A stretch of 64,000 nt of DNA from Actinospica sp035493475 (GCA_035493475.1 DATJIF010000061.1:28952-92951); one strand, 5' to 3'; positions 26,708 through 36,145 are shown, counted from the stretch's first letter. Numbers and translations: made by a program. Notes: generated by a model from the letters alone, not told the origin.

Positions 26708-27586
26708 TCACAGCTTTTGGGAAGCCCTGACTGGCGGACGCCAGGAGCGCCACGGTGTAGTCCCCAACATTTCGTAGAACCATTCAGAGAAGGCTTCCTG
26801 GCATGTTGGCGAGTTCGGCTTGCCACCTCCGCAGTAGTGCACAACACGTGGTTCACACGGTGGCATCTCCGAGAGGTAGTTCCACTCCTGGGAGATTCGC
26901 TTCCAAACGCCATGGAACACTGCATTCAGCCCGAACTGATCGTGCTGCGGCCACTTCCCCTGAGCAAACAGATGCGCTCGGTGGTCGATACAGATGCCGA
27001 GTACACGCTTACCAACCTCCGCCGCTCGCCAGGCTCCAAGGTCGATAACCATGACGCCGGAGTTGAAGTAGAGTGCGTCCGGGTCAAGGCTGAGCTCGCG
27101 CCACGGCGAAATTGCGTCCCCGGTGCGCGGCAGGAAATAGTCCAGTGCGGCGCCAATCGGCGCACCCTCCAGATCGGTCATCCACAGGTCGTAGAGATCG
27201 CCTCTGACAAGCGTATCGCCGTCGAGGTAGATGCAGCGCCGGACGTCGGCCGGGAACAGCGAGCCGACGAGGCAGCGGAAATAATGAGGCTGCCTGATCA
27301 GTGGCTCCGGCACAACGCCGGCCCGATGGAATGCCGCATCGTCTACGTCGATCCAGCTCAGTGGAACACCGGGAGCCGCTTCAGCCAGGCGCCGACGCGC
27401 CTCGGGTTCAATACCGGGCTGGAGGATGGTCAGCTCGACTTCAGTGGATGGGGCACGGCTTGCTGCAAGCGAGGCGGCAAGCACCGCAACGTAGGGAAGG
27501 TACCCCTCGTCGCACGACGTAACGACACGTACGGGCCCTTTGGCAAGCGCGTTCTCTCGATGTACGGGAGCCGTGCTGGATTCCAT
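26708..27586 (-). CDS. GT8 family glycosyltransferase
   Basis: 292 residues; ATG 27586 has AGGAG close upstream. The GT8 pattern is complete: VRVVTSCDEGYLPYVAVLAAS start, YFRCLVGSLFP, the metal-binding D-x-D in YLDGDTLVRGD, FNSGVMVIDL, then HDQFGLNAVF and the C-terminal VVHYCGGGKPN (H-x2-G-x-x-KPW-type). Members such as LgtC transfer galactose or glucose from UDP donors with retention. It is transcribed against its neighbours. It ends 8 bases from the converging GT2 gene. Confidence 0.85.
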   Translation of the reverse strand: MESSTAPVHRENALAKGPVRVVTSCDEGYLPYVAVLAASLAASRAPSTEVELTILQPGIEPEARRRLAEAAPGVPLSWIDVDDAAFHRAGVVPEPLIRQPHYFRCLVGSLFPADVRRCIYLDGDTLVRGDLYDLWMTDLEGAPIGAALDYFLPRTGDAISPWRELSLDPDALYFNSGVMVIDLGAWRAAEVGKRVLGICIDHRAHLFAQGKWPQHDQFGLNAVFHGVWKRISQEWNYLSEMPPCEPRVVHYCGGGKPNSPTCQEAFSEWFYEMLGTTPWRSWRPPVRASQKL

Positions 27587-27720
27587 GCGCTCTCCTGCGG
27601 GAGTGTCGGCACTCTGAGATTCATGTCCACCCTACACTCGTGCCGGGCGCCGCCGACAGCGGCCGAGGAAGGGCGACTATCAGCTATGAAGCAGGCGAAT
27701 ACAGACTGGAGGGACCGCGC

Positions 27721-28425
27721 ATGAGCTTTGGACGATCCTACGGTGTCCTCACACCCGTAACTGAAGATCTTCACTACCTGGCACCTATCCCGATCATCTA
27801 CCACCAGGTTTCCCTGCCTGATCTCGACTCGTTCCATGCTGACCTCATGCAAGTGGCGCGGGGCGCACTCAGCGACGCTGAGATCGAGGTCCCCGACGTC
27901 AGGCACAAAGAGGACATGGGCAAGACCTTCACGTTCGACGACGATGCATGGTCAGAAACCCAGATACCTGCGATCGGCCTGTGGCACGGCGTCCCCACCA
28001 ACGCCTTCCTCGACATTCCAGCGGAACCTGTGCAGCGACTGCGGGCGCTCGTGGAAGAACGCTACCGATTCGCTGTCAAGGAAACGGACCAGGTCGAAGC
28101 GGAACAGCCCTGGATCAGCGAGAGCTGGATCCAGTTCTACAAGGATGGCGACTACAAGGTCCTTCACAACCACGAACGCTACGGGCCGCCCTACCCCGAC
28201 AGGCGCTGGTCAGGAGCGTACTACTTGCAGGACGGAAGTCCTGACCCTGGCATGCCGTACGCAGGCATGTTCAGCTTCCGCGTCCGGCAAGCGAACTACT
28301 ACATCCGTCCGAAGGCGGGCCTACTCCTCATGTGGCCGTCCGACATTCTCCATGAGGTCGCGCCGTTTTACGGAGCGGATGAACGAGTCGTGATCAACTT
28401 CAACATCAACGAGAAGCAGCTCTAG
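27721..28425 (+). CDS. Fe(II)/2-oxoglutarate oxygenase (PF13759-type)
   Basis: 234 residues from ATG 27721 (GGAGGG 7 bases upstream). The core SWIQFYKDGDYKVLHNHERYG and WSGAYYLQ, followed by IRPKAGLLLMWPSDILHEV and ERVVINFNI, follows the TIGR02466/PF13759 group. Probable iron ligands are H151 with its flanking acid and H211; R222 would bind 2-oxoglutarate. Such enzymes hydroxylate small molecules or peptides; the substrate here is unknown. It lies between two minus-strand genes and faces the THUMP methyltransferase gene 1 base away. Confidence 0.75.
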   Translation: MSFGRSYGVLTPVTEDLHYLAPIPIIYHQVSLPDLDSFHADLMQVARGALSDAEIEVPDVRHKEDMGKTFTFDDDAWSETQIPAIGLWHGVPTNAFLDIPAEPVQRLRALVEERYRFAVKETDQVEAEQPWISESWIQFYKDGDYKVLHNHERYGPPYPDRRWSGAYYLQDGSPDPGMPYAGMFSFRVRQANYYIRPKAGLLLMWPSDILHEVAPFYGADERVVINFNINEKQL

Positions 28426-28426
28426 C

Positions 28427-29614
28427 CTAACGTGCCTCAGCCTGACCGCTCTGAGCCTTCGAATCGAAGCCGGTCGCGGTCACCAGCCCAAGTTTGAGTG
28501 CTTCCTGCCTCCGGACAGCGATTCCATCAGGAAGCTTCCAGGACGGCCTGCCGGGCGGCGTGCACACGATGATCTCAGATAGCCGCCCGGCCAGTCGGAC
28601 ACTTTGCACGAGCGTGATGGCGAACCCGCGGCGGCGAAGTTGGTTCACCGCGTCGAGATCGGCGTCCATGATGACCCCCATGCGGCCCGTGGGGGATAGC
28701 ACTCGCTCCACCTCCGCCCAGAAACGGCCAAGGCCGCCAGCGAGCAGACCGGTCGCATCCACAGCGATGTTCCAGGGCGGGTTCGTGACAACAAGGTCAA
28801 CGGTTCCATCGGCGAACCCGAGCTCGCCAGCATCGGCGGTCGTCATGTCAACAGCGACGCCGGCTCGCTTGGCATTCGCGATTGCGTTTCGAACGCGCGC
28901 GGGATCGCGGTCAGAACCGTGAACGACAGCGCCGGGCGACAGTCTCCCGATCTCGATGGGAATGGTTCCGTCCCCGCAGAACGAGTCGACCACAGTCTCT
29001 CCCGTCTTGGCTGCCAGTAGGCGGCCCAGTGCCGCGGCCATCGGGGGGTGCAGGGTGCCCGGTGCAGCGTCCTGCTTGTACTGGCGTCGGTGCAGTGGGC
29101 TATCCGCTAGGCGAAGCGCAAACGTTGCCCTATCACCATTGATAAAAACCCGCACTGTCAGGTCCACCTGCGGCATGTCGTGCGCGTCCCCGCGCCGCGA
29201 CACATAACGTGAGCTCAGCATATCCGACAGGGCTGAGCCGACCTCGTCTTCAACATCAAATCGTGAATAGTTACGTCGACCAAGGAGGCTCGCTACTACA
29301 TCAAAGCGGCGGCGCTCCGGCAGTTTTCGCAGGCGACCCACCACGTTTACGGCGTCGCCCCAATCCCAGCGTCTGGCATATTGGGCCAGCCAAGGCACAA
29401 CATCCTTCCAATGGCCAACGCCTGTGACATCTCCGACGCTGAGAAATAGATCGTCTGGCGTTTGCAGCGCTGCAAGTGCAGGGACTACCTTCCCTGCCTG
29501 GAACGTCACCTCGCGCGGGTGCTGGGTGACAGTTGCCAAACCCAATGACTCGATCTCATCTGCGACGATGTACTCGACGCCCCGCACTGTTCGAGCGATC
29601 AATTTGATACTCAC
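28427..29614 (-). CDS. THUMP-domain RNA methyltransferase (Trm14/RlmL-like)
   Basis: 395 residues from GTG 29614 (GAGGAA upstream). The N-terminal about 170 residues form a THUMP-type RNA-binding region starting LIARTVRGVEYIVADEIESLG. The Rossmann methyltransferase follows: VVDSFCGDGTIPIEIG (SAM loop), HGSDRDPARV, and the catalytic NPPW motif that marks N2-guanine or N6-adenine methylation. Trm14/TrmN methylate tRNA, RlmL 23S rRNA. It is unusual to find one inside a sugar island; it could protect the host's translation machinery, but that is inference. The gene is divergent from the radical SAM gene. Confidence 0.75.
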   Translation of the reverse strand: MSIKLIARTVRGVEYIVADEIESLGLATVTQHPREVTFQAGKVVPALAALQTPDDLFLSVGDVTGVGHWKDVVPWLAQYARRWDWGDAVNVVGRLRKLPERRRFDVVASLLGRRNYSRFDVEDEVGSALSDMLSSRYVSRRGDAHDMPQVDLTVRVFINGDRATFALRLADSPLHRRQYKQDAAPGTLHPPMAAALGRLLAAKTGETVVDSFCGDGTIPIEIGRLSPGAVVHGSDRDPARVRNAIANAKRAGVAVDMTTADAGELGFADGTVDLVVTNPPWNIAVDATGLLAGGLGRFWAEVERVLSPTGRMGVIMDADLDAVNQLRRRGFAITLVQSVRLAGRLSEIIVCTPPGRPSWKLPDGIAVRRQEALKLGLVTATGFDSKAQSGQAEAR

Positions 29615-29732
29615 TACGTTCCTCGCACTCTCGGCGCCGCGGTCAGCTCAGCCTCGTTAGATATACAAGTGAAGATGGGCCGACGGTGTAACCTGGATCG
29701 CCCTAGGGCTCCACCGATGATAGGGGACATCC

Positions 29733-30938
29733 GTGACGACCACCGAAGACCGGCCTGGCAGGACGTTCGTGGAACTGACCGACAACGGCACCTTCTGCGC
29801 ACTGCCTTGGCTGCACCTGAGCACGTCGGTCGACGGGGTCTGGGCACGCTGCTGCGTCGACGCAACCGCCTACCACGACGAGTACTACGGCCAACCGAAC
29901 GAGCCGGCCTTCCTCTTGGAGGAGGACTCGGTGGGATGTGTAGCTAACTCGCGATACGCACGCGACAACCCCCAGGAGAGCCGGGGATTCCAAGAGGCAT
30001 TCAACAGCCCCGCCATGAAGCGGACCAGGTTGGCCATGCTTGACGGAGAGAAGGTCCCAGCCTGCAAGTACTGCTATTTGCGGGAAGCCAGCGGAGGGGA
30101 GTCATACCGCCAGCAGGTGAACCGGAACCCTCCCGCTCAGGCCGACATGGATGCGTTACTGGCCGTGACCGCCCCTGACGGCTTCCTACCTGGATTTCCA
30201 AGCTATCTGGATCTGCGGTTCGGAAATTCATGCAACCTCTCTTGTATCATGTGTGGCTTTCCGACAAGCTCGCGTTGGGGAGTCGAGAAGCGGGTCCACT
30301 GGATGCCTGCAAACATCGATCCTTACCGGGACGACGACGCCTTATGGGAAGAGCTTGGCCGAAACGCCGACAAGCTCAGGCGCATTTATTTCGCGGGTGG
30401 CGAGCCCTTTATGCAACCGCTCCACTTCAAGGCGCTGGACCTGTTCGTGTCGAGCGGTGCAGCATCACACATAGAATTATTCTACAACTCCAACCTCACC
30501 ATCGCGCCCGCAGGAATATTTGACAAGCTCCGTCTTTTCAAGAGTGTTGTCGTCGGTGCGTCTTGCGACGGCACTGGCGCAACGTTCGAGGCGATTCGGC
30601 GCGGGGCCAAGTGGGCGGAATTTGTGAACAACGTTGACCTGTTTCGCCAGCACGTCAAGGTCACGCTCCAAGTAGCTCCCCAGCGTGACAACATCCATGA
30701 GATCGGTTCCATCCTGGAGTTCGCCCAGTCGCGCGAAATCGAAGTTGATCTACGGAACTTCGTCCACTTCCCCGAAGAATTGAGCGCGCGCAATCTTCCG
30801 CTCGAAGCGCGCAGAACTCACATAGTCGAGTTACGGCAGCTCGCGGACGAGTGCAACCGCACAGGACGTCCCAACGAGGCAGACCACCTCGGGCTGCTCG
30901 TAGAGTTCCTGCGCGCCGGGGACGCCGAGACTCAGTAG
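29733..30938 (+). CDS. Twitch-domain radical SAM enzyme
   Basis: 401 residues from GTG 29733 (GGGGA upstream). The [4Fe-4S]/SAM motif C-x3-C-x2-C is C167NLSC171IMC174, followed by the GGEP motif in FAGGEPFMQP. An N-terminal extension with cysteines at 22, 40-41 and 111/114 (FCALPWLHLS, ARCCVDA, CKYC) looks like a twitch or SPASM-type auxiliary cluster site placed before the core. Proteins of this build occur in surface-glycan and peptide-modification loci; substrate unknown. It starts divergently from the methyltransferase across 118 bases and is followed by yajQ after 63 bases. Confidence 0.8.
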   Translation: MTTTEDRPGRTFVELTDNGTFCALPWLHLSTSVDGVWARCCVDATAYHDEYYGQPNEPAFLLEEDSVGCVANSRYARDNPQESRGFQEAFNSPAMKRTRLAMLDGEKVPACKYCYLREASGGESYRQQVNRNPPAQADMDALLAVTAPDGFLPGFPSYLDLRFGNSCNLSCIMCGFPTSSRWGVEKRVHWMPANIDPYRDDDALWEELGRNADKLRRIYFAGGEPFMQPLHFKALDLFVSSGAASHIELFYNSNLTIAPAGIFDKLRLFKSVVVGASCDGTGATFEAIRRGAKWAEFVNNVDLFRQHVKVTLQVAPQRDNIHEIGSILEFAQSREIEVDLRNFVHFPEELSARNLPLEARRTHIVELRQLADECNRTGRPNEADHLGLLVEFLRAGDAETQ

Positions 30939-31001
30939 AGTGGCCAGTGGCGGGTCAGGCAACCGCTGGCACGACACCCACCCCCGAAAGGGCAACGACA
31001 C

Positions 31002-31493
31002 ATGGCTGCTGAGTCCTCCTTCGACATCGTTAACAAGGTCGACCACCAGGAGGTGGACAACGCCTTGCAGCAGACGGCCAGGGAGATCGGCCAGCGCTTC
31101 GACTTCAAGAACGTCGACGCCGGTATCAAGTGGTCCGGCGAGTCAATCGAGATCCAGGCCAACACTGACCAGCGTGCGAACGCGGTTCTCGATGTCTTCA
31201 AGGACAAGCTGGTCAGGCGCAAGGTCTCGCTGAAGAACATCGACCCCGAAGAGCCTCGGGCCTCGGGCAAGCTGTACAAGATCAACATCATCGTGCGCGC
31301 AGGGCTCAGTCAGGAAAATATCAAGGCCCTGTCTAAACTCATCCGCGATGAAGGGCCAAAGGGCGTCAAGGCCCAGGGCCAGGGCGACGAACTGCGGGTG
31401 TCGAGCAAAAGCCGAGACGATCTCCAGGCCGTCCAGCAGCTCATCAACAAGCAGGACTATGACTTTGCCGTTCAGTTTGTGAACTACCGCTAG
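31002..31493 (+). CDS. yajQ: YajQ family nucleotide-binding protein
   Basis: 163 residues, the full usual length. Hallmarks: MAAESSFDIVNKVDHQEVDNAL start, YKINIIVRAGLSQENIKALSK, IRDEGPKGVKAQ, and the end DYDFAVQFVNYR. YajQ proteins have two RRM-like domains and bind nucleotides; some bind cyclic di-GMP. It is normally a single chromosomal gene, so a copy inside an accessory island is notable. RBS GAAAGGG lies before the ATG. The next gene converges 5 bases after the stop. Confidence 0.9.
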   Translation: MAAESSFDIVNKVDHQEVDNALQQTAREIGQRFDFKNVDAGIKWSGESIEIQANTDQRANAVLDVFKDKLVRRKVSLKNIDPEEPRASGKLYKINIIVRAGLSQENIKALSKLIRDEGPKGVKAQGQGDELRVSSKSRDDLQAVQQLINKQDYDFAVQFVNYR

Positions 31494-31498
31494 GCTCC

Positions 31499-32482
31499 CT
31501 AAGACCTGGCCCTGGGCGTCGCACCTGGCGCGAACGTAGAAGGAGATGTCTCGTCGGCCGCAGGGACCAGCGCCTCGCGGCCGTCCTCGCTTCTGGGAAG
31601 CAATTCCACGCCGAAGAGTGCGGCGCGCTCAGCGACCTCGTCGAGCTTGATGCCCTTGTCCACGAGGTGGACGATCGGCGCCTCGAACCGTGCCCGCTCA
31701 AGCGATCTGCGGCTGTGCAGTTGCAAGACGTGCGACTCCCGGCAGATCCGCACCGGCGGCCGGCGGCCCGCGAGCTCAAGCGCCACCACCGCGTAGAGCG
31801 AGTATTCACCAAACCTCTCCTGGTCCGCCGGGGAGGTGTCGCGCCCTTCCAGAACCCCGGTCCACTCGGCTCCATGGATACGCCGCAGCCGCTCGATCGT
31901 CGCGAGCAACGTGCTGCGCTCGAAACAGAAAAAGTCTGAGATGAAGTCGCCCAGGATCAGGGACGTGTTTGGCGTAACGCCAAGGAGTTCCGCGACGGCA
32001 CGGACTCGCCGCCGTTCGTAGGACAGGTGGACTGACGGATAGCGGTAACGATTGACGTAGAGATAGGGACTGCCAGCCAGGGATACCAGGCTGGTTACGG
32101 GAAGGGTACGAGCAAGAAGCGTGTCTCCGCTCACGACACAAAAGGTGTCGCCAGAAAGAACCTCGCCCGCCCGGAGCTTGATGATCTGCTGCCTGTACCA
32201 GCCCGGCAGCCTACTCTCCCTGGCCGAGAGCAGGGACTCATCGGCGACCACGGAGACGTCGGCCATGCCCACCGACTTCACCAGTTCCTCGCCGAGTTGC
32301 CTCCGATCCGTAGCCAAGACCACCCGTCGACGGGCTGGGAAGTAGGCGACGAGATTGCGAAGGCACTGCGCCGTGGTGTTGAAGTCGCGATGGCTCGCGA
32401 CCACAAGCACATCAAGCAGGCATCGCTGTTGTCCGGACGTGTCGCCCTTGCCTGCGCCGGGGCGCCCGGCGATGAGACTCAC
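31499..32482 (-). CDS. DUF6492-like glycosyltransferase-type protein
   Basis: 327 residues from GTG 32482. The body (about 25-270) follows the DUF6492 pattern of capsule-type proteins: VLVVASHRDF start, LPGWYRQQIIKLRAGEVL, FCVVSGDTLLART as the acidic sugar-nucleotide site, and GDFISDFFCFERSTL. A GT-A-like transferase is likely, acceptor unknown. The last 40 residues are low in complexity. A consensus -10 TATACT lies 6 bases before the start, so the mRNA is probably leaderless. The promoter is shared with the divergent GT gene at 32534. Confidence 0.65.
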   Translation of the reverse strand: MSLIAGRPGAGKGDTSGQQRCLLDVLVVASHRDFNTTAQCLRNLVAYFPARRRVVLATDRRQLGEELVKSVGMADVSVVADESLLSARESRLPGWYRQQIIKLRAGEVLSGDTFCVVSGDTLLARTLPVTSLVSLAGSPYLYVNRYRYPSVHLSYERRRVRAVAELLGVTPNTSLILGDFISDFFCFERSTLLATIERLRRIHGAEWTGVLEGRDTSPADQERFGEYSLYAVVALELAGRRPPVRICRESHVLQLHSRRSLERARFEAPIVHLVDKGIKLDEVAERAALFGVELLPRSEDGREALVPAADETSPSTFAPGATPRARS

Positions 32483-32488
32483 TTTATA

Positions 32489-32496
32489 AGTATACT
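32489..32496. promoter_or_regulatory. Palindromic -10 element serving two divergent genes
   Basis: AGTATACT reads TATACT on both strands. On the minus strand it is 6 bases before GTG 32482, fitting a leaderless transcript. On the plus strand (32491-32496) it would start a leader of about 30 bases to ATG 32534. No good -35 is visible on either side. Confidence 0.5.
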
Positions 32497-32533
32497 GGTC
32501 CGTCGCTCCGGCCGTCCGCGAGAGGTCAACTAG

Positions 32534-33562
32534 ATGGTGTCGAACCGCCTCAAGATCGCTCTAGTCAACCCACCATACCCATCGCCTACGCGGCCCAACT
32601 CATGGATCACAGTCCCACCGGACGGCTACGGAGGCGTACAGTGGGTGCTCGCCAATCTGATCGAAGGGCTCCTCGCCCTCGGGCATGCGATCTACCTGCT
32701 TGGCGCCCCGGACACTGTCTCCCACAACCCCAACTTCACAGTTGTCCAGGCTGCGGAGCCGACCGAGATACGGCAGTGGGTAGGGCAGAAGCCGCTCGAC
32801 ATCGTCCATGACCACACTAACGGCATCGTCGGCCCTGAACACGTCAGACCTGGCACAGCGTTCATCTCCACGCACCACATGACGGGCCGGCCGACCCATC
32901 CCCGGAATTGTGTCTATCTCTCGCTGGCGCAGCGCAGAGACTCCGGAGCCTCCGACGACGCACCGATTGTGCGAATCCCTGTCAACGTCAGCCGCTATCG
33001 GACGGCGCCGACGAAGGAAGACTTCCTTCTCTTCATGGGACGGGTGTCGCCCCACAAGGGTGCGCTTGAGGCCGCTGCGTTAGCTCGCGCAGCTGGATTA
33101 CCTCTCCTCATTGCCGGTCCTTCGTGGGAGCCCGAATATCGGGCCCGCGTCGAGTCGGTGGGATCAGATTCAGTAAAGTTCCTGGGCGAAGTCGGCGGTA
33201 CACAGCGGCTGGACTTGCTAGCGGGCGCACAGGCCGTCCTTGTTCTGTCTCAGCCTGTGTCTGGCCCCTGGGGCGGAGTGTGGTGCGAGCCGGGTGCCAC
33301 TGTCGTCTCCGAAGCCGCAGCTAGCGGGACTCAGGTGATTGCGACCTCCAACGGCTGCCTCGCCGAGATCGTGCCTCCCGTTGGTCACGTAGTTCCATTC
33401 GGCCCAGAATTCGAACGCGCAGTCGTACGTGAGTACCTTGACAACCCCGTGCCCTCCACCCTTCTGAGGTCCGAGGCGGAGTCGCGATGGGGGCACGTCG
33501 GAATCGCCCGCGAGTACGATCTCATCTACAGGGCTCTGCTAGACGGAGCAGCCTGGCTGTAG
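32534..33562 (+). CDS. GT4 family glycosyltransferase
   Basis: 342 residues. GT-B fold: N-terminal KIALVNPPYPSP and YGGVQWVLANLIEGL (acceptor half), IVHDHTNGIVG, then donor half LLFMGRVSPHKGALEAA, LLIAGPSWEP and the EPGATVVSEAAASGTQVIA region, which matches the usual E-x7-E neighbourhood of GT4. It resembles the upstream GT at 22457. Likely a cytoplasmic enzyme using an NDP-sugar. Transcription from the palindromic promoter at 32489-32496 is likely. Confidence 0.8.
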   Translation: MVSNRLKIALVNPPYPSPTRPNSWITVPPDGYGGVQWVLANLIEGLLALGHAIYLLGAPDTVSHNPNFTVVQAAEPTEIRQWVGQKPLDIVHDHTNGIVGPEHVRPGTAFISTHHMTGRPTHPRNCVYLSLAQRRDSGASDDAPIVRIPVNVSRYRTAPTKEDFLLFMGRVSPHKGALEAAALARAAGLPLLIAGPSWEPEYRARVESVGSDSVKFLGEVGGTQRLDLLAGAQAVLVLSQPVSGPWGGVWCEPGATVVSEAAASGTQVIATSNGCLAEIVPPVGHVVPFGPEFERAVVREYLDNPVPSTLLRSEAESRWGHVGIAREYDLIYRALLDGAAWL

Positions 33563-33767
33563 GAGGCCCGGCGGAACGGTGCAGTTCAAGAAGGCAAACA
33601 ACCCGCACCAACCACGGGTTCGGCCACCGCCAATCGCTCGATCACCACGAGCAGGCCATCTCCACAAACCCGCGATCAGATGGGGTGTTCGTGCCCGCTC
33701 TGAAACGTCCTCTACGCCAAAGCCGCGGTGACCACGTGGCACCACCTACCTGGGAGTTGATATCTGA

Positions 33768-34640
33768 ATGCCAGCGGCACTCTCATTCGCAATATGCAGC
33801 AACCGACCGCACAACTTCGCGAACGCCGGCCGGCTTGTTGACGTCGTCGGGGAAGACGACGAGGTTATATTGGTCGCAGATCTCCAACCGCGTCCGTCCG
33901 ATGCAGCAGGGCTTGACGACCTGGAGTCGCACGGTGTGCGTGTCCTGCGCAACGGCGTCAATCGGGGACTCTCATACAGCAGGAATCAAGCGCTCGCGAA
34001 GTGTAGGCATCACTTCCTCGTGTACGTAGATGATGACATCGCCCTGACAGCCGAGACCGTAGAGGCCATCCGAACTGCTATCGACGACGGCACTAGTATC
34101 GTTGGGGTCTGGCTTGAGCCCCGGTTCCCCGGCCCGAGGCCGTGGTGGCTAACCGGCGGCCAGTACCATTATCTCGGCGTCCATCACACCGTGGAGCAGG
34201 CTAAGACCTGGGGTGCCTGTATGGCCGTCGATGCAAAGCTCGCTCGACAGGCAAACATCACCTTTCGCGACGAGTTGGGGCGCCGAGGGAACGGCCTCCA
34301 GTCGGGCGACGACACGACATTTCTAGGCGAATTAAGGGCAGCCGGCGCTGTCGAACGCTTCTTGCAGGACGCTGTCGCCTCTCACCACGTGCCATCGGGA
34401 CGCACGCGGCCGGACTACCTCTTACGCCGAGCCTGGTGGCAAGGACGGTCGGAGGTGCGGCGCTCAACTGCGGCTACATCGCTCGGCAAGGAATGGCGGC
34501 GAGGAGTAGCGCGAGGGCCTGCCGCTGCGGCTCCAGCGCTTCGGTACGCACTCAGCCTGGTGTACACAGGCGCCGTAGCATCAGGGATTGTCACCGAGCT
34601 CATGCTCCAGACAGCGCAACGCGGGTTGGGCCGCAAATGA
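33768..34640 (+). CDS. GT2 family glycosyltransferase
   Basis: 290 residues. GT-A features: LSFAICSNRPHNF start, VILVADLQPRPSD, NRGLSYSRNQALAK and the YVDDDIAL acidic motif, then a GDDTTFLGEL segment like the catalytic-base region. The C-terminal 60 residues are basic and helical (RRAWWQGRSEVRR), as seen in membrane-associated GT2 enzymes. The 205 bases before it hold no gene I can support. Its stop overlaps the next start as ATGA. Confidence 0.75.
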   Translation: MPAALSFAICSNRPHNFANAGRLVDVVGEDDEVILVADLQPRPSDAAGLDDLESHGVRVLRNGVNRGLSYSRNQALAKCRHHFLVYVDDDIALTAETVEAIRTAIDDGTSIVGVWLEPRFPGPRPWWLTGGQYHYLGVHHTVEQAKTWGACMAVDAKLARQANITFRDELGRRGNGLQSGDDTTFLGELRAAGAVERFLQDAVASHHVPSGRTRPDYLLRRAWWQGRSEVRRSTAATSLGKEWRRGVARGPAAAAPALRYALSLVYTGAVASGIVTELMLQTAQRGLGRK

Positions 34641-35767
34641 GACTGGTTGTTGCGACCGATGTAACTGTTCGCGGTGGCGTCGACACCTATGTCTTGGCTT
34701 ACCTCCAAACCCTTCGCGAGCACGGCCACGACGTCGTACTCCTCTACGAAAGGGGCACGACCAGTCCCATCGGCCGGCTGGCTGCACTGCGCGGAGTCGA
34801 GTCCATCCCCTTTCCGCTGTATCGGAAGTGGCATGAGCAAGCGGATATCGAGAGTGCATGCCGATCGATTTTTGCCACGTTGCGACCCGACGGAGTTCAC
34901 GTTGTGACCGGCTCTCCGCGATCGTGCCTCGCTCTGCGAACGCAGGTGATTGCGTCAGGGCTTCCTCTCATAATCACCGAGTCACAGGTGAGCCAGGACC
35001 TTGTACTGGGCTCATCCGAACGCGCGGAAGTTCGCAGTTCATACGAAGCCGCTCTAGCGGTGATATTTGTCGCTGAGGGCAACCGGAGGACGATGGCGGA
35101 GGCTGTCGGCATCGACGGCGTGAACGACGTTCTAATTCCGAACGGCGTGGACGTCGATCACTTGGCGCGCCACCGAAGGAAGACGTTCCGGCCCCAAGTG
35201 CCCGCCCGCTTGGTGGCCGTTGCACGACTATCGCCTGAGAAGTCGCTCGACACGCTTGTGGAGGCCGTCGGCCGTCTGCCTTGCAGCTACGTAGGCTCGC
35301 TCCATATCCACGGCGACGGACCCGCCAGAGGAGAGCTTTCCGAGAAGATCGAGCAAAGTGGGCTCGCAGGAAGGATACATCTACATGGGTGGACTGGAGA
35401 TGTAGTATCCGAGCTAAGTCGTTCTGACTTATTCGTTTTGCCGAGTGCTGCCGAAGGGATGCCCTACGCCCTACTCGAAGCGATGGCGGTCGGGCTACCG
35501 ATCGTCTGTAGCGACATACCCGGCAATAGCGAGGCGTTAGCTGCGGGCAGTGCTGGTTGTCTGGTGCCACGACTGGATCCTGAAGCTCTGGCGGGAGGCA
35601 TCCAGGACACCCTTCTGAATGCGGACCGTGCCGAGACGCGCGCGCGAGTGGCGTTGTCCAAGGTTCAACGCGATCACAACCGTGCGAACCAGATGGCCAA
35701 GACGGCGCAGTTGTGGGCCGGTTTCTCCTCCGAGCCGGAGGATAGGAGATACAGCGCAGCTCGCTGA
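34637..35767 (+). CDS. GT4 family glycosyltransferase
   Basis: 376 residues from ATG 34637, coupled to the previous gene (ATGA). GT-B fold: MRLVVATDVTVRGGVDTYV start, IPNGVDVDHLARHR hinge, LVAVARLSPEKSLDTLVEA donor-site strand, IHGDGPARGEL, then LPSAAEGMPYALLEAMAVG with the GT4 E-x7-E. A complete and typical hexosyl- or glucosyltransferase of surface or natural-product glycans. The 378 bases that follow hold no clear gene. Confidence 0.85.
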   Translation: MRLVVATDVTVRGGVDTYVLAYLQTLREHGHDVVLLYERGTTSPIGRLAALRGVESIPFPLYRKWHEQADIESACRSIFATLRPDGVHVVTGSPRSCLALRTQVIASGLPLIITESQVSQDLVLGSSERAEVRSSYEAALAVIFVAEGNRRTMAEAVGIDGVNDVLIPNGVDVDHLARHRRKTFRPQVPARLVAVARLSPEKSLDTLVEAVGRLPCSYVGSLHIHGDGPARGELSEKIEQSGLAGRIHLHGWTGDVVSELSRSDLFVLPSAAEGMPYALLEAMAVGLPIVCSDIPGNSEALAAGSAGCLVPRLDPEALAGGIQDTLLNADRAETRARVALSKVQRDHNRANQMAKTAQLWAGFSSEPEDRRYSAAR

Positions 35768-36145
35768 TGGCCCTTGGACTACATGGACCTCACCCATGGC
35801 CGAACACCAGTCCGATCTTGAGTCACACGCTGTACACCGATCTCAGGCTGCACCTCTGCCCACTCGGACATTCGAGCGAACGCATCGTGTTGCGATCCGG
35901 CCTTCGGCATCGGTGCGAAGTCAGCATGGGACGCCAGGCATCGCCCTGCCGTCCCAAGCTGCTTAGCTACCGTCGCCGGTGAGTCGACGACTAATTGAGC
36001 CACTGGGATCGCCTGCTGGAGCCAGCCCTCAGTACGAGCAGGTCCGTCTAGAGGCGGCGCTGCTTGCCCACGCTCGCCGGGGTCAGGCTAGTTAAGATCC
36101 GAACATGTCTGTGCACTGCTACGCTGTGCCGGATTGGAGGCGCAC
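35768..36145. other. Gene-poor stretch with a short unconvincing frame
   Basis: A frame of 71 codons starts at ATG 35767, overlapping the previous stop as TGATG, and ends at 35982. Its Cys/His/Pro-rich product resembles nothing I know and it is probably decayed DNA. A TACGCT hexamer at 36120-36125, followed by GGAGG (36136-36140), is a likely promoter and RBS for the next gene. Confidence 0.3.

Noticed and set aside
26696..27724. Plus-strand frame of about 340 codons opposite the GT8 gene
   Set aside because: The minus strand has all GT8 motifs (YLDGDTL, HDQFGLN, HYCGGGKPN); the plus frame has none.
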